A DNA stretch of 64,000 bases from Paractinoplanes deccanensis (GTDB lineage: Bacteria > Actinomycetota > Actinomycetes > Mycobacteriales > Micromonosporaceae): positions 1-64,000 of the forward strand of contig NZ_BOMI01000002.1 of NCBI RefSeq assembly GCF_016862115.1, read 5' to 3'. Shown here piece by piece: positions 8,401 to 16,018 of the stretch. The position numbers and the translations under genes were made by a program. The first letter of the stretch is position 1. The number at the start of each line of letters is the position of its first letter. The notes under the pieces are model-generated. The model was not told where the DNA came from. It saw nothing but the letters and a program-made list of their open reading frames with translations, and did not search any database.

Positions 8401-10375
8401 GGGCGGTGTTGTCGACGGTGACCCGGCGGGACGAGGTCTTGTCGCCGGCCACGGCGGTGATCGTGTGCTTGCCGTCGGCCAGCGTGGCGGTGTCGACGTC
8501 GGCCCGCTTGCCGAGCGCCGGCAGCGCGGTGCCGTCCGCCGCCGTCACGGAGAACATGATCGTGGCGTCGAGCGTGGCGTTGTGGCTGCTGCCGCAGGAG
8601 CCGTCGCCGACGTAGACGGTGACCGGCGAGCCGGCCGGGTAGGTGGCCGAGCCGACCGTCACGTTGGTGCCGGCGGTCTCGCGGGTGACCTGGGTGGCCT
8701 TGCCGCCGGCCGGGGTCAGCGCGAAGTCCCGCAGGGTGAAGTCGTCGTAGTTGTCGCAGCCGCCCTTGGCGCTGCCGTGGTCGCTGCCGGCGACGAACTC
8801 GACGCTGTTCACGCCCGGCACGAGCCACTCGTTCGGGAACGTGAGGTCGGCGACCTCCTTCTCCCAGATGCCGAGGTCGAGCGGGATGCCGTTGATCAGC
8901 ACGCGGTTGTCGTAGCCGCCGTCGGAGCCGTTGCCGCCGACGAACACCTTCAGGTGCGCGTCGCCGCCGCTGCCGAGCGTGCCGACGGTCCGCGTGGTGG
9001 GCGCGCCGGCGATGTCGAAGTGCAGCTCGAGGTCCTTGTTGGCCGCGCACGTGCCGTCGCCCAGCGCGATCGACTCGGCGGTGGTGGCCGCCTTGGTCCC
9101 GCCGGTGACGACGTACGTGGTGCCGGCCGTGACGGTGCCCTCGGTGCCCAGCACGAGCGAGGCCGAGCTGCGGGTCACCTTGAAGTCGTCGTGGTTGGCG
9201 CAGGTCGCGCCGTTCAGGGTGCCGTTGTACGTGCCGGTGCGCAGCTCGACGACGTTGTCGCCGGTGTGCAGGAAGCGGGCCGGGAACGGCAGGCTGACCG
9301 TCTCGGCGCCGCCCACGCCCCAGTCCCCGCCGAGGTCGACGCGGTTGCCGTTGACCAGCACGTGGTTGTGGTACTTCGCCTCGGCCGAGTTACCGGCCTC
9401 GATCGTGAAGCCAAGGGTCGCCGAGCCGCCCGCGAGGGTCTCGTCGTCCTCGGCGGCCTTGCCGTCGATGGCGAGCTGCGAGACCGGCTCGCCGCTGCCG
9501 GTCGCCGGTGCGGCGATGACGCGCTGCTCACCGCGGACGAGCACGCCGTCCGCCGGGGTGATCTTCGCGGCGCCGGCCGGGTCGTTGTTGACCTCGACCG
9601 TGACGCTCGCGGTCGCGCCCGAGGCGGTGGCCGCCGCGATGGTGTGCGTGCCGTTGCTCAGCTTCGTGGTGTCCAGGTCGGCGCCGAGCCCGGCGGTGCT
9701 GCCCGGCTCGCCCGAGATCACGAAGGTCAGCGGCTGGGTGAGCAGCTTCTTCGAGGTGCCGCAGGTGCCGTCGCCGAAGCTGTAGCTGAACGCGTTCTGC
9801 TCGCTGTCGGCGACCACGCCGAGCAGGCCGAGGCCGATGCTGCTGATCGCGAAGTCGTCGTAGTTGGGGCAGCGCATGCCCTCGCCGTACGGCAGCGTCT
9901 CGACCCCGGTGGCCGTGGTGCTGGTCGTGTCGACCCAGTTGGCGCCGGCGTTCACGGTGACCGTGTTGACGCCGGTGTGCAGCCACTCGCCGGGAATGTC
10001 CACCGTGCCGCGCGCACCGCCGGCGAGGTCCGGCAGGTAGAGCCGGTCGGCCTCGGCGGTGTGGTCGTTGACGACCAGGTAGTTGTGGTAGCGGGCCTCG
10101 GTGCCGTTGCCGCCCATGTCGAAGCTCAGGTGGGCGGTCCCGGCGGTCTTGCCGGCGTCGAGCGCCGTGCCGTCGACCGTGAGCGCGACAACGGCGTCAC
10201 CCTCGGTGGTCGGGTCGGCGGTGATGCGGGTGGTGCCGTCGATCGTCCGGCCGTTGCTCAGGTTGAGCGCCGGTGGAGTGCCGGGCTGCACCGTCTCGGC
10301 GCCGGCCGAGCCGGGCGCGTAGACGGCAGCGGCGACGGCGACCGCAAGCACAGGCCAAAGGGCCCTGCGGTTCAT
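5495..10375 (-). CDS. Secreted modular metallophosphoesterase with three C-terminal CBM5/12 domains
   Basis: A 1626-aa exported protein (Sec signal peptide, cleavage near residues 26-27 after AGA). Residues about 30-640 hold three diverged copies of a beta-rich unit marked by GNxxxxxYxNxxxVN, a Cys-x-Asn-x-Asp-Asp-Phe element and GDGTC. Residues about 925-1260 form a calcineurin-like phosphoesterase: HFTDTQ, HTGDVIEN, GNHDN, LLSHDY and GHEHG give the metal ligands. An Ig-like domain (about 1385-1480) follows. Three carbohydrate-binding modules of the ChtBD3/CBM5-12 type (about 1482-1626, each with W, YxAG and V-T-Y elements) end the protein, suggesting attachment to chitin or similar polymers. 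It lies 29 bp after the AH-protein gene and is probably co-transcribed with it. Confidence 0.9.
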   Translation of the reverse strand: MNRRALWPVLAVAVAAAVYAPGSAGAETVQPGTPPALNLSNGRTIDGTTRITADPTTEGDAVVALTVDGTALDAGKTAGTAHLSFDMGGNGTEARYHNYLVVNDHTAEADRLYLPDLAGGARGTVDIPGEWLHTGVNTVTVNAGANWVDTTSTTATGVETLPYGEGMRCPNYDDFAISSIGLGLLGVVADSEQNAFSYSFGDGTCGTSKKLLTQPLTFVISGEPGSTAGLGADLDTTKLSNGTHTIAAATASGATASVTVEVNNDPAGAAKITPADGVLVRGEQRVIAAPATGSGEPVSQLAIDGKAAEDDETLAGGSATLGFTIEAGNSAEAKYHNHVLVNGNRVDLGGDWGVGGAETVSLPFPARFLHTGDNVVELRTGTYNGTLNGATCANHDDFKVTRSSASLVLGTEGTVTAGTTYVVTGGTKAATTAESIALGDGTCAANKDLELHFDIAGAPTTRTVGTLGSGGDAHLKVFVGGNGSDGGYDNRVLINGIPLDLGIWEKEVADLTFPNEWLVPGVNSVEFVAGSDHGSAKGGCDNYDDFTLRDFALTPAGGKATQVTRETAGTNVTVGSATYPAGSPVTVYVGDGSCGSSHNATLDATIMFSVTAADGTALPALGKRADVDTATLADGKHTITAVAGDKTSSRRVTVDNTAPEVANSVPAEGQRITSTVALTVDVKDASGVAGTPVITLDGKAVKEGDEIGHGLPAGAHTIAVTAADVLGNTATREIHFTSAYIPAVPSALDAAVTGDKAVLSAKLDGPATATFTAADVVLPTGGYQGVAGAVPTTLDVAHDATVDVTSLRPLDGRTIDTPSGRDVVFQRYDLAVGTPAQEPTLRWEGTIDPARVAALRVWDAAAGKWVVLTSSRGQAGKSTVLTAPLAAGYRTGGTAHVLVTGEDPFADDLSPRDATAQNDKDRFEDPATYDFSLAHFTDTQYITEGAAGGTYNDWDGVAEPSDVETAEEQAIWQKAYRAETQWIADNAAQRKIAYTAHTGDVIENDYYDPLARRPDGSLLRPGLNEQVDKEFAVSSGNQKVLDDNGVVNQVIAGNHDNQLGAETGPDSRFSKTFSADRYYKAARSWPAGAEYHSWDESGTTPGRDNQNNYVLFSAGGLDFVAVGLSYGVTRDEAQWADMIFKKYKDRNGILLSHDYLKPSANADGRGAAFSDPDGSALYKQVVENNPNVFLVLAGHEHGVGTNLKSNIGVTKTHDVVELLADYQFYTVASSELWPDKVDANGDIDVDGDGKVDHKATDRLQFGASFLRLLQFDVKRAELHIDTYSPFLDNFGATEYDIRQDGSQTKPRYNGAEDNLTLPVDLTSRKTSFSTDSLAAYVPSGVIGTSALAEAGTVSVTWAGLKPVTSYAWVVSARSEDGGVSIAQPAVFRTAKAKPAVSVTTTPVDWGTAASVTVKVAGATGTVTVSEGSKVRGSAALADGTAVIGLPVGLAGGSHELTVTYSGSDTYEPATVSATQVVRLPAAWSASTAYQAGNRVTYQGKVFVASYYAKGAAPGNPTGAWQELAMTEDGVAIWTASRIFQAGDVATLDGKTYKARWYTRNQKPGDPNGPWSEIAPPKPDNSPADWTPTTVYVAGDRVTFKEHVYEAKWWTRNQEPGAASGPWKLLR

Positions 10376-10404
10376 GGAGGGTGTCTCCTTATGTGGGGTG
10401 GGCC

Positions 10405-11076
10405 TTACCTGGGGTGGATGGGTCCTCGGCGGCGCCGCACGGCCAGCAGCACGATCACGACGAGCAGCGCCCCGAGGGCGACACCGCCGATCTGCACCGC
10501 CGCGCTGCGCCCGAGACTTGGTCGGCCCGCCGCGACGTCGCCGAGGACCCAGTCGTGCGTGGCCTCGCCGTCGCGGTAGACCGCGCGCTGGTTGCCGGGG
10601 CCGGTGGCCAGGGTCTGGTACGCCGGGTGCAGGTCGGTCAGCGTCCGCACGCCGACGGTCGCCTTGCCGACCGGGCCGGGGCAGGCATAGTCGACGGTCA
10701 CGCCGGCGCGGGCCAGGTCGCTCGGTGGCTGCACCGTCCCCGCGCAGGGCTCATCGCCGTCCGCCACAGTGATCCGATCGAGCAGGTACGCCGACAGCTG
10801 GCTCGACGGCCCGAGCGCTGTCGCGTCCGCGTCCTCGTAGAACACGGCCCCGTCGAGGTACACGCGGTCCTCGGGCAGCACGCCGAGCGACACCCCGAGC
10901 AGGGTCAGGTCGTCGAGCCCGCCGGCCTTCCAGCGGATCCGCACGACGTCCGCCCGGGCCGGGTCGAGGGCGACGGTGATGGTCTGCGGATCGCCGAACG
11001 GGTGGGCCGCCGCCGGGCTCACCGGCACGAACAGGAGCGCTCCCACAACGGCGACCAGGGCGAGGAGGCGTTGCAC
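10405..11076 (-). CDS. Exported membrane-anchored 'AH' protein (HupE-ectodomain-like), paralogue 1
   Basis: 223 aa: an N-terminal signal peptide ending ...AAA, mature N-terminus predicted at HPFGDP, a beta-rich extracytoplasmic domain with two cysteines (PCAG and YACPG), then one transmembrane helix (about 192-213) and a basic tail. Architecture and motifs parallel the protein encoded at 16019-16681, and both resemble the N-terminal extracellular part of actinobacterial HupE/UreJ-like proteins without the permease. Function is not established. The start is GTG at 11076. It precedes the secreted phosphoesterase gene by 29 bp, suggesting that the two work together outside the membrane. Confidence 0.7.
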   Translation of the reverse strand: MQRLLALVAVVGALLFVPVSPAAAHPFGDPQTITVALDPARADVVRIRWKAGGLDDLTLLGVSLGVLPEDRVYLDGAVFYEDADATALGPSSQLSAYLLDRITVADGDEPCAGTVQPPSDLARAGVTVDYACPGPVGKATVGVRTLTDLHPAYQTLATGPGNQRAVYRDGEATHDWVLGDVAAGRPSLGRSAAVQIGGVALGALLVVIVLLAVRRRRGPIHPR

Positions 11077-11131
11077 GTACGAGACTCTGTGCGTTGCCTG
11101 AGAAGTTCTGCCCTAGCTCAATTGATCAACA

Positions 11132-11149
11132 GGAGACGGTCAAGCGAAC
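11132..11149 (-). promoter_or_regulatory. Weak PHO-box-like direct repeat before the AH/phosphoesterase operon
   Basis: On the minus strand GTTCGCT and CGTCTCC are spaced 11 bp apart, about 55-75 bp upstream of the GTG start at 11076. The arrangement follows the streptomycete PHO box (GTTCACC units every 11 bp), but the second unit is poor. It is supported mainly by the much better example at 15986-16003. Confidence 0.35.
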
Positions 11150-11178
11150 ACTGGAGATCCTTCGATGGACAGAAAGAA

Positions 11179-11305
11179 CGCCGGCGCCCCTCCCCCCGAG
11201 GGACGCCGGCGTATCGGCCGGCACGGCGTTTGCCGCCACCGCGCGGCCACGGAGCTCGCCCGCCAGCGAGCTTTCCAAGGGTGCCTCGGGCGCGAGGCTA
11301 CCCAG
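11179..11305 (-). other. Cluster of hairpins ending in a terminator-like structure
   Basis: The 323-bp gap between divergent genes (11077-11399) holds, read on the minus strand, a hairpin GGGT-AGCCTCG/CGAGGC-ACCC (11281-11305), a hairpin AGCTCGC/GCGAGCT (about 11253-11272), an imperfect GC stem, and a long stem (11179-11211, 8 bp plus 5 bp around one mismatch) followed by TTCTTTC. This order fits a short RNA with an intrinsic terminator, or an attenuated leader. I could not match it to a known riboswitch class, and no reading frame in it looks genuine. Confidence 0.4.
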
Positions 11306-11399
11306 GTCGCGCGGCGTTTCGAAGATCGATTGCATCGATTCCGGCTCGTGCAACCCCGCCGATTGAATTGATCTGGTCACGGCCGGTAAGTTCGATCGA

Positions 11400-12881
11400 G
11401 TGCCGGCAGCCACCCCTCGCGAGCGGATCGGCTGGCTGCTCCGGGTCAACCGCCGCCTCGCCCCCGACCCGCGGTGGCGCACCGGCAAGGTCTTCGCGGC
11501 CGCCTTCCGCCCCGCGGGTGACCGCCCGCTCGCCGAGTCCCAGATCACCCGGTGGGAGAGCGGTGCCACCAACGCCCCGCGCGCCGCGATCCGCCGCTAC
11601 GAGGAGTTGCTCGGCCTGGCGCCGCACGCGCTGACCACCCTCAAGGACGCCCTCGACCGGGCGAACGGCTGCGCGGCCGCCCCGGCCGGCGAGGGCGACC
11701 CGCGGCGGCTGCACGGCCTGCTCGAGGTGGCGACCGGATCGGGCCCGATCACCGGCCCCGAGTGGGACGAGCTGACCGAGCTGGTGCGCGCCCGGCCCGG
11801 GCTGATCCTGCACCCGCCGCGGCTCTGGCAGGAGCTCTCCCAGCGGCTGCTCACCGAGCTCGCGGTGGCCGAGGACAGCGCGTGGCTGCAACGCCAGGAG
11901 GCGATGAGCCGGCTGCTCGGTCATCCCGACGCGGGCGCCCATGCCGTCGACGCCTGCATCCGGCTGGCCCAGGACACCGGCAACCCGGTGGTGGTCGAGC
12001 CGCTGTCGCTGCTGGACACCACCGCCCACCCGGACGCCAACCGGCACATCCGCCGGACCATCGCGGCGGCCGGCGACGACCGGGCGCTCTACGGCGCGCT
12101 GCTCGGCGCGGTCCGCAAGATCCGGGCGCGGCACTTCACCCGTGACGAGCTCGGCGACATCGGCCGGTCGGTGGCCGGGCTGCTCGGCGACCCCGGCCTG
12201 GCCGGCCCCCTGCGCCCGCTCGCCGTCCAGGTCAGCCGCGCGCTGGCCGGCGAGGTGCCGCGGCTCGAGCAGCGGGCGACCCGGCCCGAGGCGCGGCTGA
12301 TCGCGGCCCGCGTCTGCTCCCAGTGGCCCGTCGACCAGCCGGCCGAGCTGACCCTGGGCGAGCTGGTCGGCGAGTGCCTGCACAGCGACAACCCGGACGA
12401 GCGGCTGCTCTCCGCGATGTTCGTCGCCGCGACCCCGCTGCGCGAGCCGGTCGCCGCGGCGATCCTCGATCGGGTCGTCGCCGACCTGCGCGGCCGCCGC
12501 GACACCGGCCTCGACGCCGCGCTGCGCAGTCTGACCACGCTCGGCTCCGCGGTGCACCGGCCGCTGATCGCCCAGATCCTCACCGAGCGCGAGTTCGGCG
12601 ACCGCGCCCGCTACGCGGCGGCGTGGGCCACCCCGCACTGCGCCGGCGCGTTCCCCGAGCCGGCGTGGAGCCGCATCCTGGCGGTCCAGCTGGCCGCGTG
12701 GCAGCGCGCCCCCGACGGCCTGGGCCGCGAGATCCTGCACGGCGTCACGTACGGCATCGGCACCGACAACCACCGGGGGCTGCTCCACCGCGTACGGGAG
12801 GACGCCCGCATGCCCCCGGAGGCCCGCACCACCGCGTCATGGCTGCTGACCACCCCGGCCCTGATCTCAGCCGGCGGCTAG
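11400..12881 (+). CDS. Large helix-turn-helix (XRE-like) protein of unknown role
   Basis: 493 aa with a GTG start. The N-terminal ~85 residues contain an XRE-type helix-turn-helix (ERIGWLLRVNR, then ESQITRWESG and RRYEELLGL). The remaining ~400 residues are alpha-helical, leucine- and alanine-rich, without recognisable catalytic motifs, resembling HEAT-like helical repeats. Such proteins are common in actinomycetes and usually unassigned. It is divergent from the AH/phosphoesterase operon, and its last 15 bp overlap the 3' end of the convergent WxL-interacting gene. Confidence 0.75.
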   Translation: MPAATPRERIGWLLRVNRRLAPDPRWRTGKVFAAAFRPAGDRPLAESQITRWESGATNAPRAAIRRYEELLGLAPHALTTLKDALDRANGCAAAPAGEGDPRRLHGLLEVATGSGPITGPEWDELTELVRARPGLILHPPRLWQELSQRLLTELAVAEDSAWLQRQEAMSRLLGHPDAGAHAVDACIRLAQDTGNPVVVEPLSLLDTTAHPDANRHIRRTIAAAGDDRALYGALLGAVRKIRARHFTRDELGDIGRSVAGLLGDPGLAGPLRPLAVQVSRALAGEVPRLEQRATRPEARLIAARVCSQWPVDQPAELTLGELVGECLHSDNPDERLLSAMFVAATPLREPVAAAILDRVVADLRGRRDTGLDAALRSLTTLGSAVHRPLIAQILTEREFGDRARYAAAWATPHCAGAFPEPAWSRILAVQLAAWQRAPDGLGREILHGVTYGIGTDNHRGLLHRVREDARMPPEARTTASWLLTTPALISAGG

Positions 12882-13904
12882 CTCCTTGCTGTCCCGCAGG
12901 GCGTCGGCCACCGCCTCGCGGACCCGGGCGTCCTCGCGCTGCTTGCGCCGCGTGCGGCCGCGGCGGGTGAGGACGACGGCCGCGACCACGACGGCGGCGA
13001 CGAGCGCGATCAGGGCGAGCAGGGTCCACGGCCAGGCCCAGCCGCGCGCGCTCGCGGAGACCTTGTCGAGGGAGCTGGTGGAGCCGGACGCGTCGGTCAT
13101 CTGCGGGACCAGCGTGACGGTCGCGTCCAGCAGGAGCGCGGGGACGACGCCCTCGATCGGGACGGAGACCTTCCACGTCTCGCCCGGCAGCAGCTCCGGC
13201 GGGTTGGCGATCTCGGTGGTCTCGGCCTTGAACAGGCCGAACGGACCGGTGATCCGCACGCCCTGCTGGGCCGTCTCGACCGCGTTGCCGACGTTGTGGA
13301 TCGTGTAGTCGACGGTCGCGGTGCCCTTGCCGAACGGGTTGGCCGTGCCGTCGTACGAGATGTGGGTGCCCTCGATCCGGAGAGCGGGCGTCAGGTCGCC
13401 GCCCACCCGGAGCTTGATCTTGATGCCGAGCCGGCGGTCGACGTTCACCTGCGCGGACTCGTCGGCCTGGGTCAGCGAGGTGATGATGCCGCCGACGTAG
13501 TCGCCCGGCGTGGCGTTCGCCGGGATCTCGACGGTGAACGGCACCGTGACGGTCTTGCCGGGCTGCACCGTGATGTCCTTCTGGGCGGCGTGCACCCAGG
13601 CCCCGATGCCCTTGCCCTTGGCGTCCGCGCCGCGCAGGTCGAGCGTGCCGGTGTCGGTGGTGAAACCGTCGGCGGCGTAGACGCCCAGCTTCAGCGCCGT
13701 CCTGCCGCGGTTGGCGACGACGAGGCCGTCCCGGGCCTGCCCGCCCGGGTTCACGGCGTAGCTGAAGCTGGACCGGGTGGCGCCGAGGCTGTTCGACTCG
13801 GTGCGCACCGTCCAGGTGACATCGCCCTCGTCGGCCATCGCCGGCGCGGGCACCGCGCTCAGCAGGCCGATCACGGCGGCGAGCAGGGCAAGCTTCGTCT
13901 TCAT
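12867..13904 (-). CDS. WxL-interacting (DUF916-like) peptidoglycan-binding membrane protein
   Basis: 345 aa: a signal peptide (cleavage near MADEG), an immunoglobulin-like DUF916 domain at about residues 25-165 (WTVRTESN, the NPG and N-G-R turns, IPANATPGDYVGGII), a second beta-sandwich (about 170-280), one transmembrane helix (about 295-318) and a basic cytoplasmic tail. In Firmicutes, WxLIP/DUF916 proteins bind WxL-domain proteins and peptidoglycan. The gene immediately upstream encodes a phosphatase with a WxL-like C-terminus, so this is its probable surface anchor or partner. The ATG at 13904 begins the signal peptide. A strong stem (13925-13956) lies between the two genes and may reduce read-through. 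Confidence 0.85.
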   Translation of the reverse strand: MKTKLALLAAVIGLLSAVPAPAMADEGDVTWTVRTESNSLGATRSSFSYAVNPGGQARDGLVVANRGRTALKLGVYAADGFTTDTGTLDLRGADAKGKGIGAWVHAAQKDITVQPGKTVTVPFTVEIPANATPGDYVGGIITSLTQADESAQVNVDRRLGIKIKLRVGGDLTPALRIEGTHISYDGTANPFGKGTATVDYTIHNVGNAVETAQQGVRITGPFGLFKAETTEIANPPELLPGETWKVSVPIEGVVPALLLDATVTLVPQMTDASGSTSSLDKVSASARGWAWPWTLLALIALVAAVVVAAVVLTRRGRTRRKQREDARVREAVADALRDSKELAAG

Positions 13905-13924
13905 CGGTAGATCCCTTAGTAGAA

Positions 13925-13956
13925 GGCGGGGCGGCACTCGCAGGTGCCGCCCCGCC
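13925..13956 (-). terminator. 13-bp perfect stem between phosphatase and DUF916 genes
   Basis: GGCGGGGCGGCAC pairs perfectly with its complement around the loop TCGCAG. On the minus strand only a weak T-containing tail (CTTCTACT) follows, so it may be a partial terminator or an mRNA-stabilising structure inside the operon rather than its end. Confidence 0.55.
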
Positions 13957-13969
13957 CGGTGAAACTCGA

Positions 13970-15925
13970 TCAGCTGCTCAGCGCGGTGATCGTGAGGGTG
14001 GTGCGGTAGGTGCCCTTCGCGGCGTCGCCCGGGACCTTCAGGTCCAGGCCGGCGCCGACCTTGGCGGTGCCGCGGGCGTGGCCCTGCTCGGCCGAGGCGA
14101 GGCCGCGCGAGACCGACAGACCGTCGCCGTTGCCGCCGAAGCCCGAGGGCACGGCCGCGCCGGCCTTGGCGCCGGCGCCGTTGGCGATGACGCCCGGGGT
14201 CCAGCCGAGGTTGGCGCCCGAGAACGTCTTGTCGGCGTCCTTGAAGTCGCCCACGCTGGCCGCGATCGACCACGGCGAGAGCGTGCGACGGGTGTCGGAG
14301 ACGACGATCGGGTTGATCTGGCCACTGGCGGCGAAGTAGTCGCCGGTGGCGTTCTCCTTGGCGGTGCCGAGGTCGACCAGGCCGTTGTAGCCGTCGATCG
14401 TCCAGCCGAACTCGCCGGGCGCCGCGTTGGGCACGGCGACCTGGATCTGCTGGCCGTCACCGTTGTACGGGTGCACGGTGACCTTGTCCACGATGGAGCC
14501 GACCGGCTGGCCGCTCTCCGTGTTGGTGCAGGACAGGCCCTTCTCCACCGCCGCGTTCGGCGCCGCGCAGGTGCCGCTGCGGAGGTTCTGGACGACGAGC
14601 TTGTCGCTGCGGACCTCGACCTTGACGTAGGAGCGCACGTGCTCCTGGTTCTGGACCGAGTTGTACCAGTAGTTCTCCGGCTTGAGCGGGTCCGGGCCGT
14701 TGCCCGGGCCGCTGGTGCCGCTGCTGTCCGGCTTGGTGATGTCGTAGTACTTCGAACCCGAGGCCGAGTTCGCGGTCACGTACAGCACGCCGCCGGGGCC
14801 TGCGGTGACGTCGGCGGCGCCGGGCTGCTCGTCCGGGTTCGCCTTCGCGCCGTTCTTGATGAGGTAGCTGCGGGTGTAGACGTGGTCGTGGCCCTGGAGG
14901 ACCAGGTCGACGCCGAGCTTCGAGAAGGTGGTCGGGAAGTCCGTCCGGCGCACCTTGTTGTCGCTGTCCTTGGCGTGCGACGCGGCCGAGTAGATGGCGT
15001 GGTGGTAGACCAGCACCGTCCACTTCGCCTCGGCGCCGTGCTTGTTGATCACGTCGGTGACGTAGGCCAGGTGCGCCTCGTCGCCGCCGCCACCCTGCGA
15101 GGTGGCGTAGGAGTTGCTGTTCAGGTCGATGAACAGCGTGTCCTTGTAGATGTAGTAGTAGTCGCCGCCGGAGGTGTTCGAGGTCGGCTGGCCGTTGGCG
15201 TAGTAGGAGGCCGAGCGGTCCGTGTTCGGGGTGAACAGGTGCTGCTCGTACGCCTTGCCGCCGACGTCGTGGTTACCGATCGTCGCGGCCCACGGGATCG
15301 ACTTCAGCTGCTCCGGGGCGAGGAACGCGTTCCACTGCGCCTCGGTGTTGGCGGTCTCGACCTGGTCGCCGCCGGACACCAGGAGCTCGGCGTTCGGGTT
15401 GGCGGCCGTCGACACGTTCACGGTGTCCACCCAGCCGGCCTGGTCCTTGGCCAGGTCGCCGGAGGCACCGATCTGCGGGTCGCCGTAGAACAGGAAGTCG
15501 TAGTCGCCCTCGAAGTCCTGCGTGCGGAAGGAGTACGCGGGCGTCCAGTTGCCCTCGGAGCCCACCCGGTACGAGTACGCGGTGTTCTCCTTCAGGCCCG
15601 TGATGGTGGCGTGGCGGTTGTAGCCGCCGCTGGTGGCGATGTTCGCCGCTCCTACCGCGGCGAACGTCGCCGCGCCGGCCGGGAACTCGCCGTTCACGAT
15701 CGAGGCGGTCGGGGCGACCTGGACCTGCTGGGCGGTGTCCGCCGAGGAGTACCAGGTGACGATGCGCTGGGTCTCGTCGGCGCCCACGCCCAGGATGACG
15801 GCGCTGAGCGTGGCCGTGTCGGCCGCGCTCGCCGGGGTGGCCAGGCCGCCGCCGAGGGCGATGGCAAGGCCGAGGACCGCCGCGCCGGCGGTCGCGCCGA
15901 CGCGGTGGTGCTTGCTGGATCTCAT
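13970..15925 (-). CDS. Secreted purple-acid-phosphatase-like enzyme with C-terminal WxL-like domain
   Basis: 651 aa with a signal peptide (cleavage after TPASA). A fibronectin-like N-terminal domain (about 40-135; RIVTWYSS, YSYRVGSEGNWTP) is followed by a metallophosphoesterase (about 140-400): GDPQIG, GGDQVE, GNHDVGG, VYHHAIYS and GHDHVYTR supply the dinuclear-metal ligands, as in purple acid phosphatases. The last ~160 residues (WSIAASVGDF, GANLGWTP, GLSVSRGLASAEQGHARGTA, repeated GTY-type strands) look like an actinobacterial WxL surface domain, normally non-covalently bound to cell wall with a WxLIP partner. That partner is encoded next. I infer a wall-attached enzyme that releases phosphate from organic phosphates. 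A PHO-box-like repeat precedes the gene. Confidence 0.9.
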   Translation of the reverse strand: MRSSKHHRVGATAGAAVLGLAIALGGGLATPASAADTATLSAVILGVGADETQRIVTWYSSADTAQQVQVAPTASIVNGEFPAGAATFAAVGAANIATSGGYNRHATITGLKENTAYSYRVGSEGNWTPAYSFRTQDFEGDYDFLFYGDPQIGASGDLAKDQAGWVDTVNVSTAANPNAELLVSGGDQVETANTEAQWNAFLAPEQLKSIPWAATIGNHDVGGKAYEQHLFTPNTDRSASYYANGQPTSNTSGGDYYYIYKDTLFIDLNSNSYATSQGGGGDEAHLAYVTDVINKHGAEAKWTVLVYHHAIYSAASHAKDSDNKVRRTDFPTTFSKLGVDLVLQGHDHVYTRSYLIKNGAKANPDEQPGAADVTAGPGGVLYVTANSASGSKYYDITKPDSSGTSGPGNGPDPLKPENYWYNSVQNQEHVRSYVKVEVRSDKLVVQNLRSGTCAAPNAAVEKGLSCTNTESGQPVGSIVDKVTVHPYNGDGQQIQVAVPNAAPGEFGWTIDGYNGLVDLGTAKENATGDYFAASGQINPIVVSDTRRTLSPWSIAASVGDFKDADKTFSGANLGWTPGVIANGAGAKAGAAVPSGFGGNGDGLSVSRGLASAEQGHARGTAKVGAGLDLKVPGDAAKGTYRTTLTITALSS

Positions 15926-15985
15926 CGTTTTTCCTCAATCCAGATGAGAGGGGGTGCGAAATGCATGATCAAGCTGGTGGGCGCC

Positions 15986-16003
15986 GATGAACCCCTCATG
16001 AAC
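15986..16003 (-). promoter_or_regulatory. PHO-box-like direct repeat upstream of the WxL phosphatase
   Basis: On the minus strand GTTCATG and GTTCATC are separated by 4 nt, an 11-bp period, about 61-78 bp before the ATG at 15925. This closely follows the PhoP-binding direct-repeat unit known in Streptomyces (consensus near GTTCACC, 11-bp spacing). It predicts induction under phosphate starvation, in line with the phosphatase it precedes. Confidence 0.7.
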
Positions 16004-16018
16004 AAGATCAAGAAAACG

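Noticed and set aside
5447..10579. 1710-codon open frame on the plus strand
   Set aside because: It is the antisense shadow of the phosphoesterase gene. The minus-strand product has a signal peptide and known domains; the plus frame is only Arg/Val/Gly-rich because of extreme GC bias.
11179..11340. Known riboswitch (c-di-GMP-I, ydaO/c-di-AMP, cobalamin, guanidine-I)
   Set aside because: The diagnostic conserved strings of each class are missing or in the wrong order; only generic hairpins remain.
11126..11572. 148-codon minus-strand frame
   Set aside because: It covers the hairpin cluster and the start of the XRE-like gene; composition is not protein-like and it lacks a plausible start.
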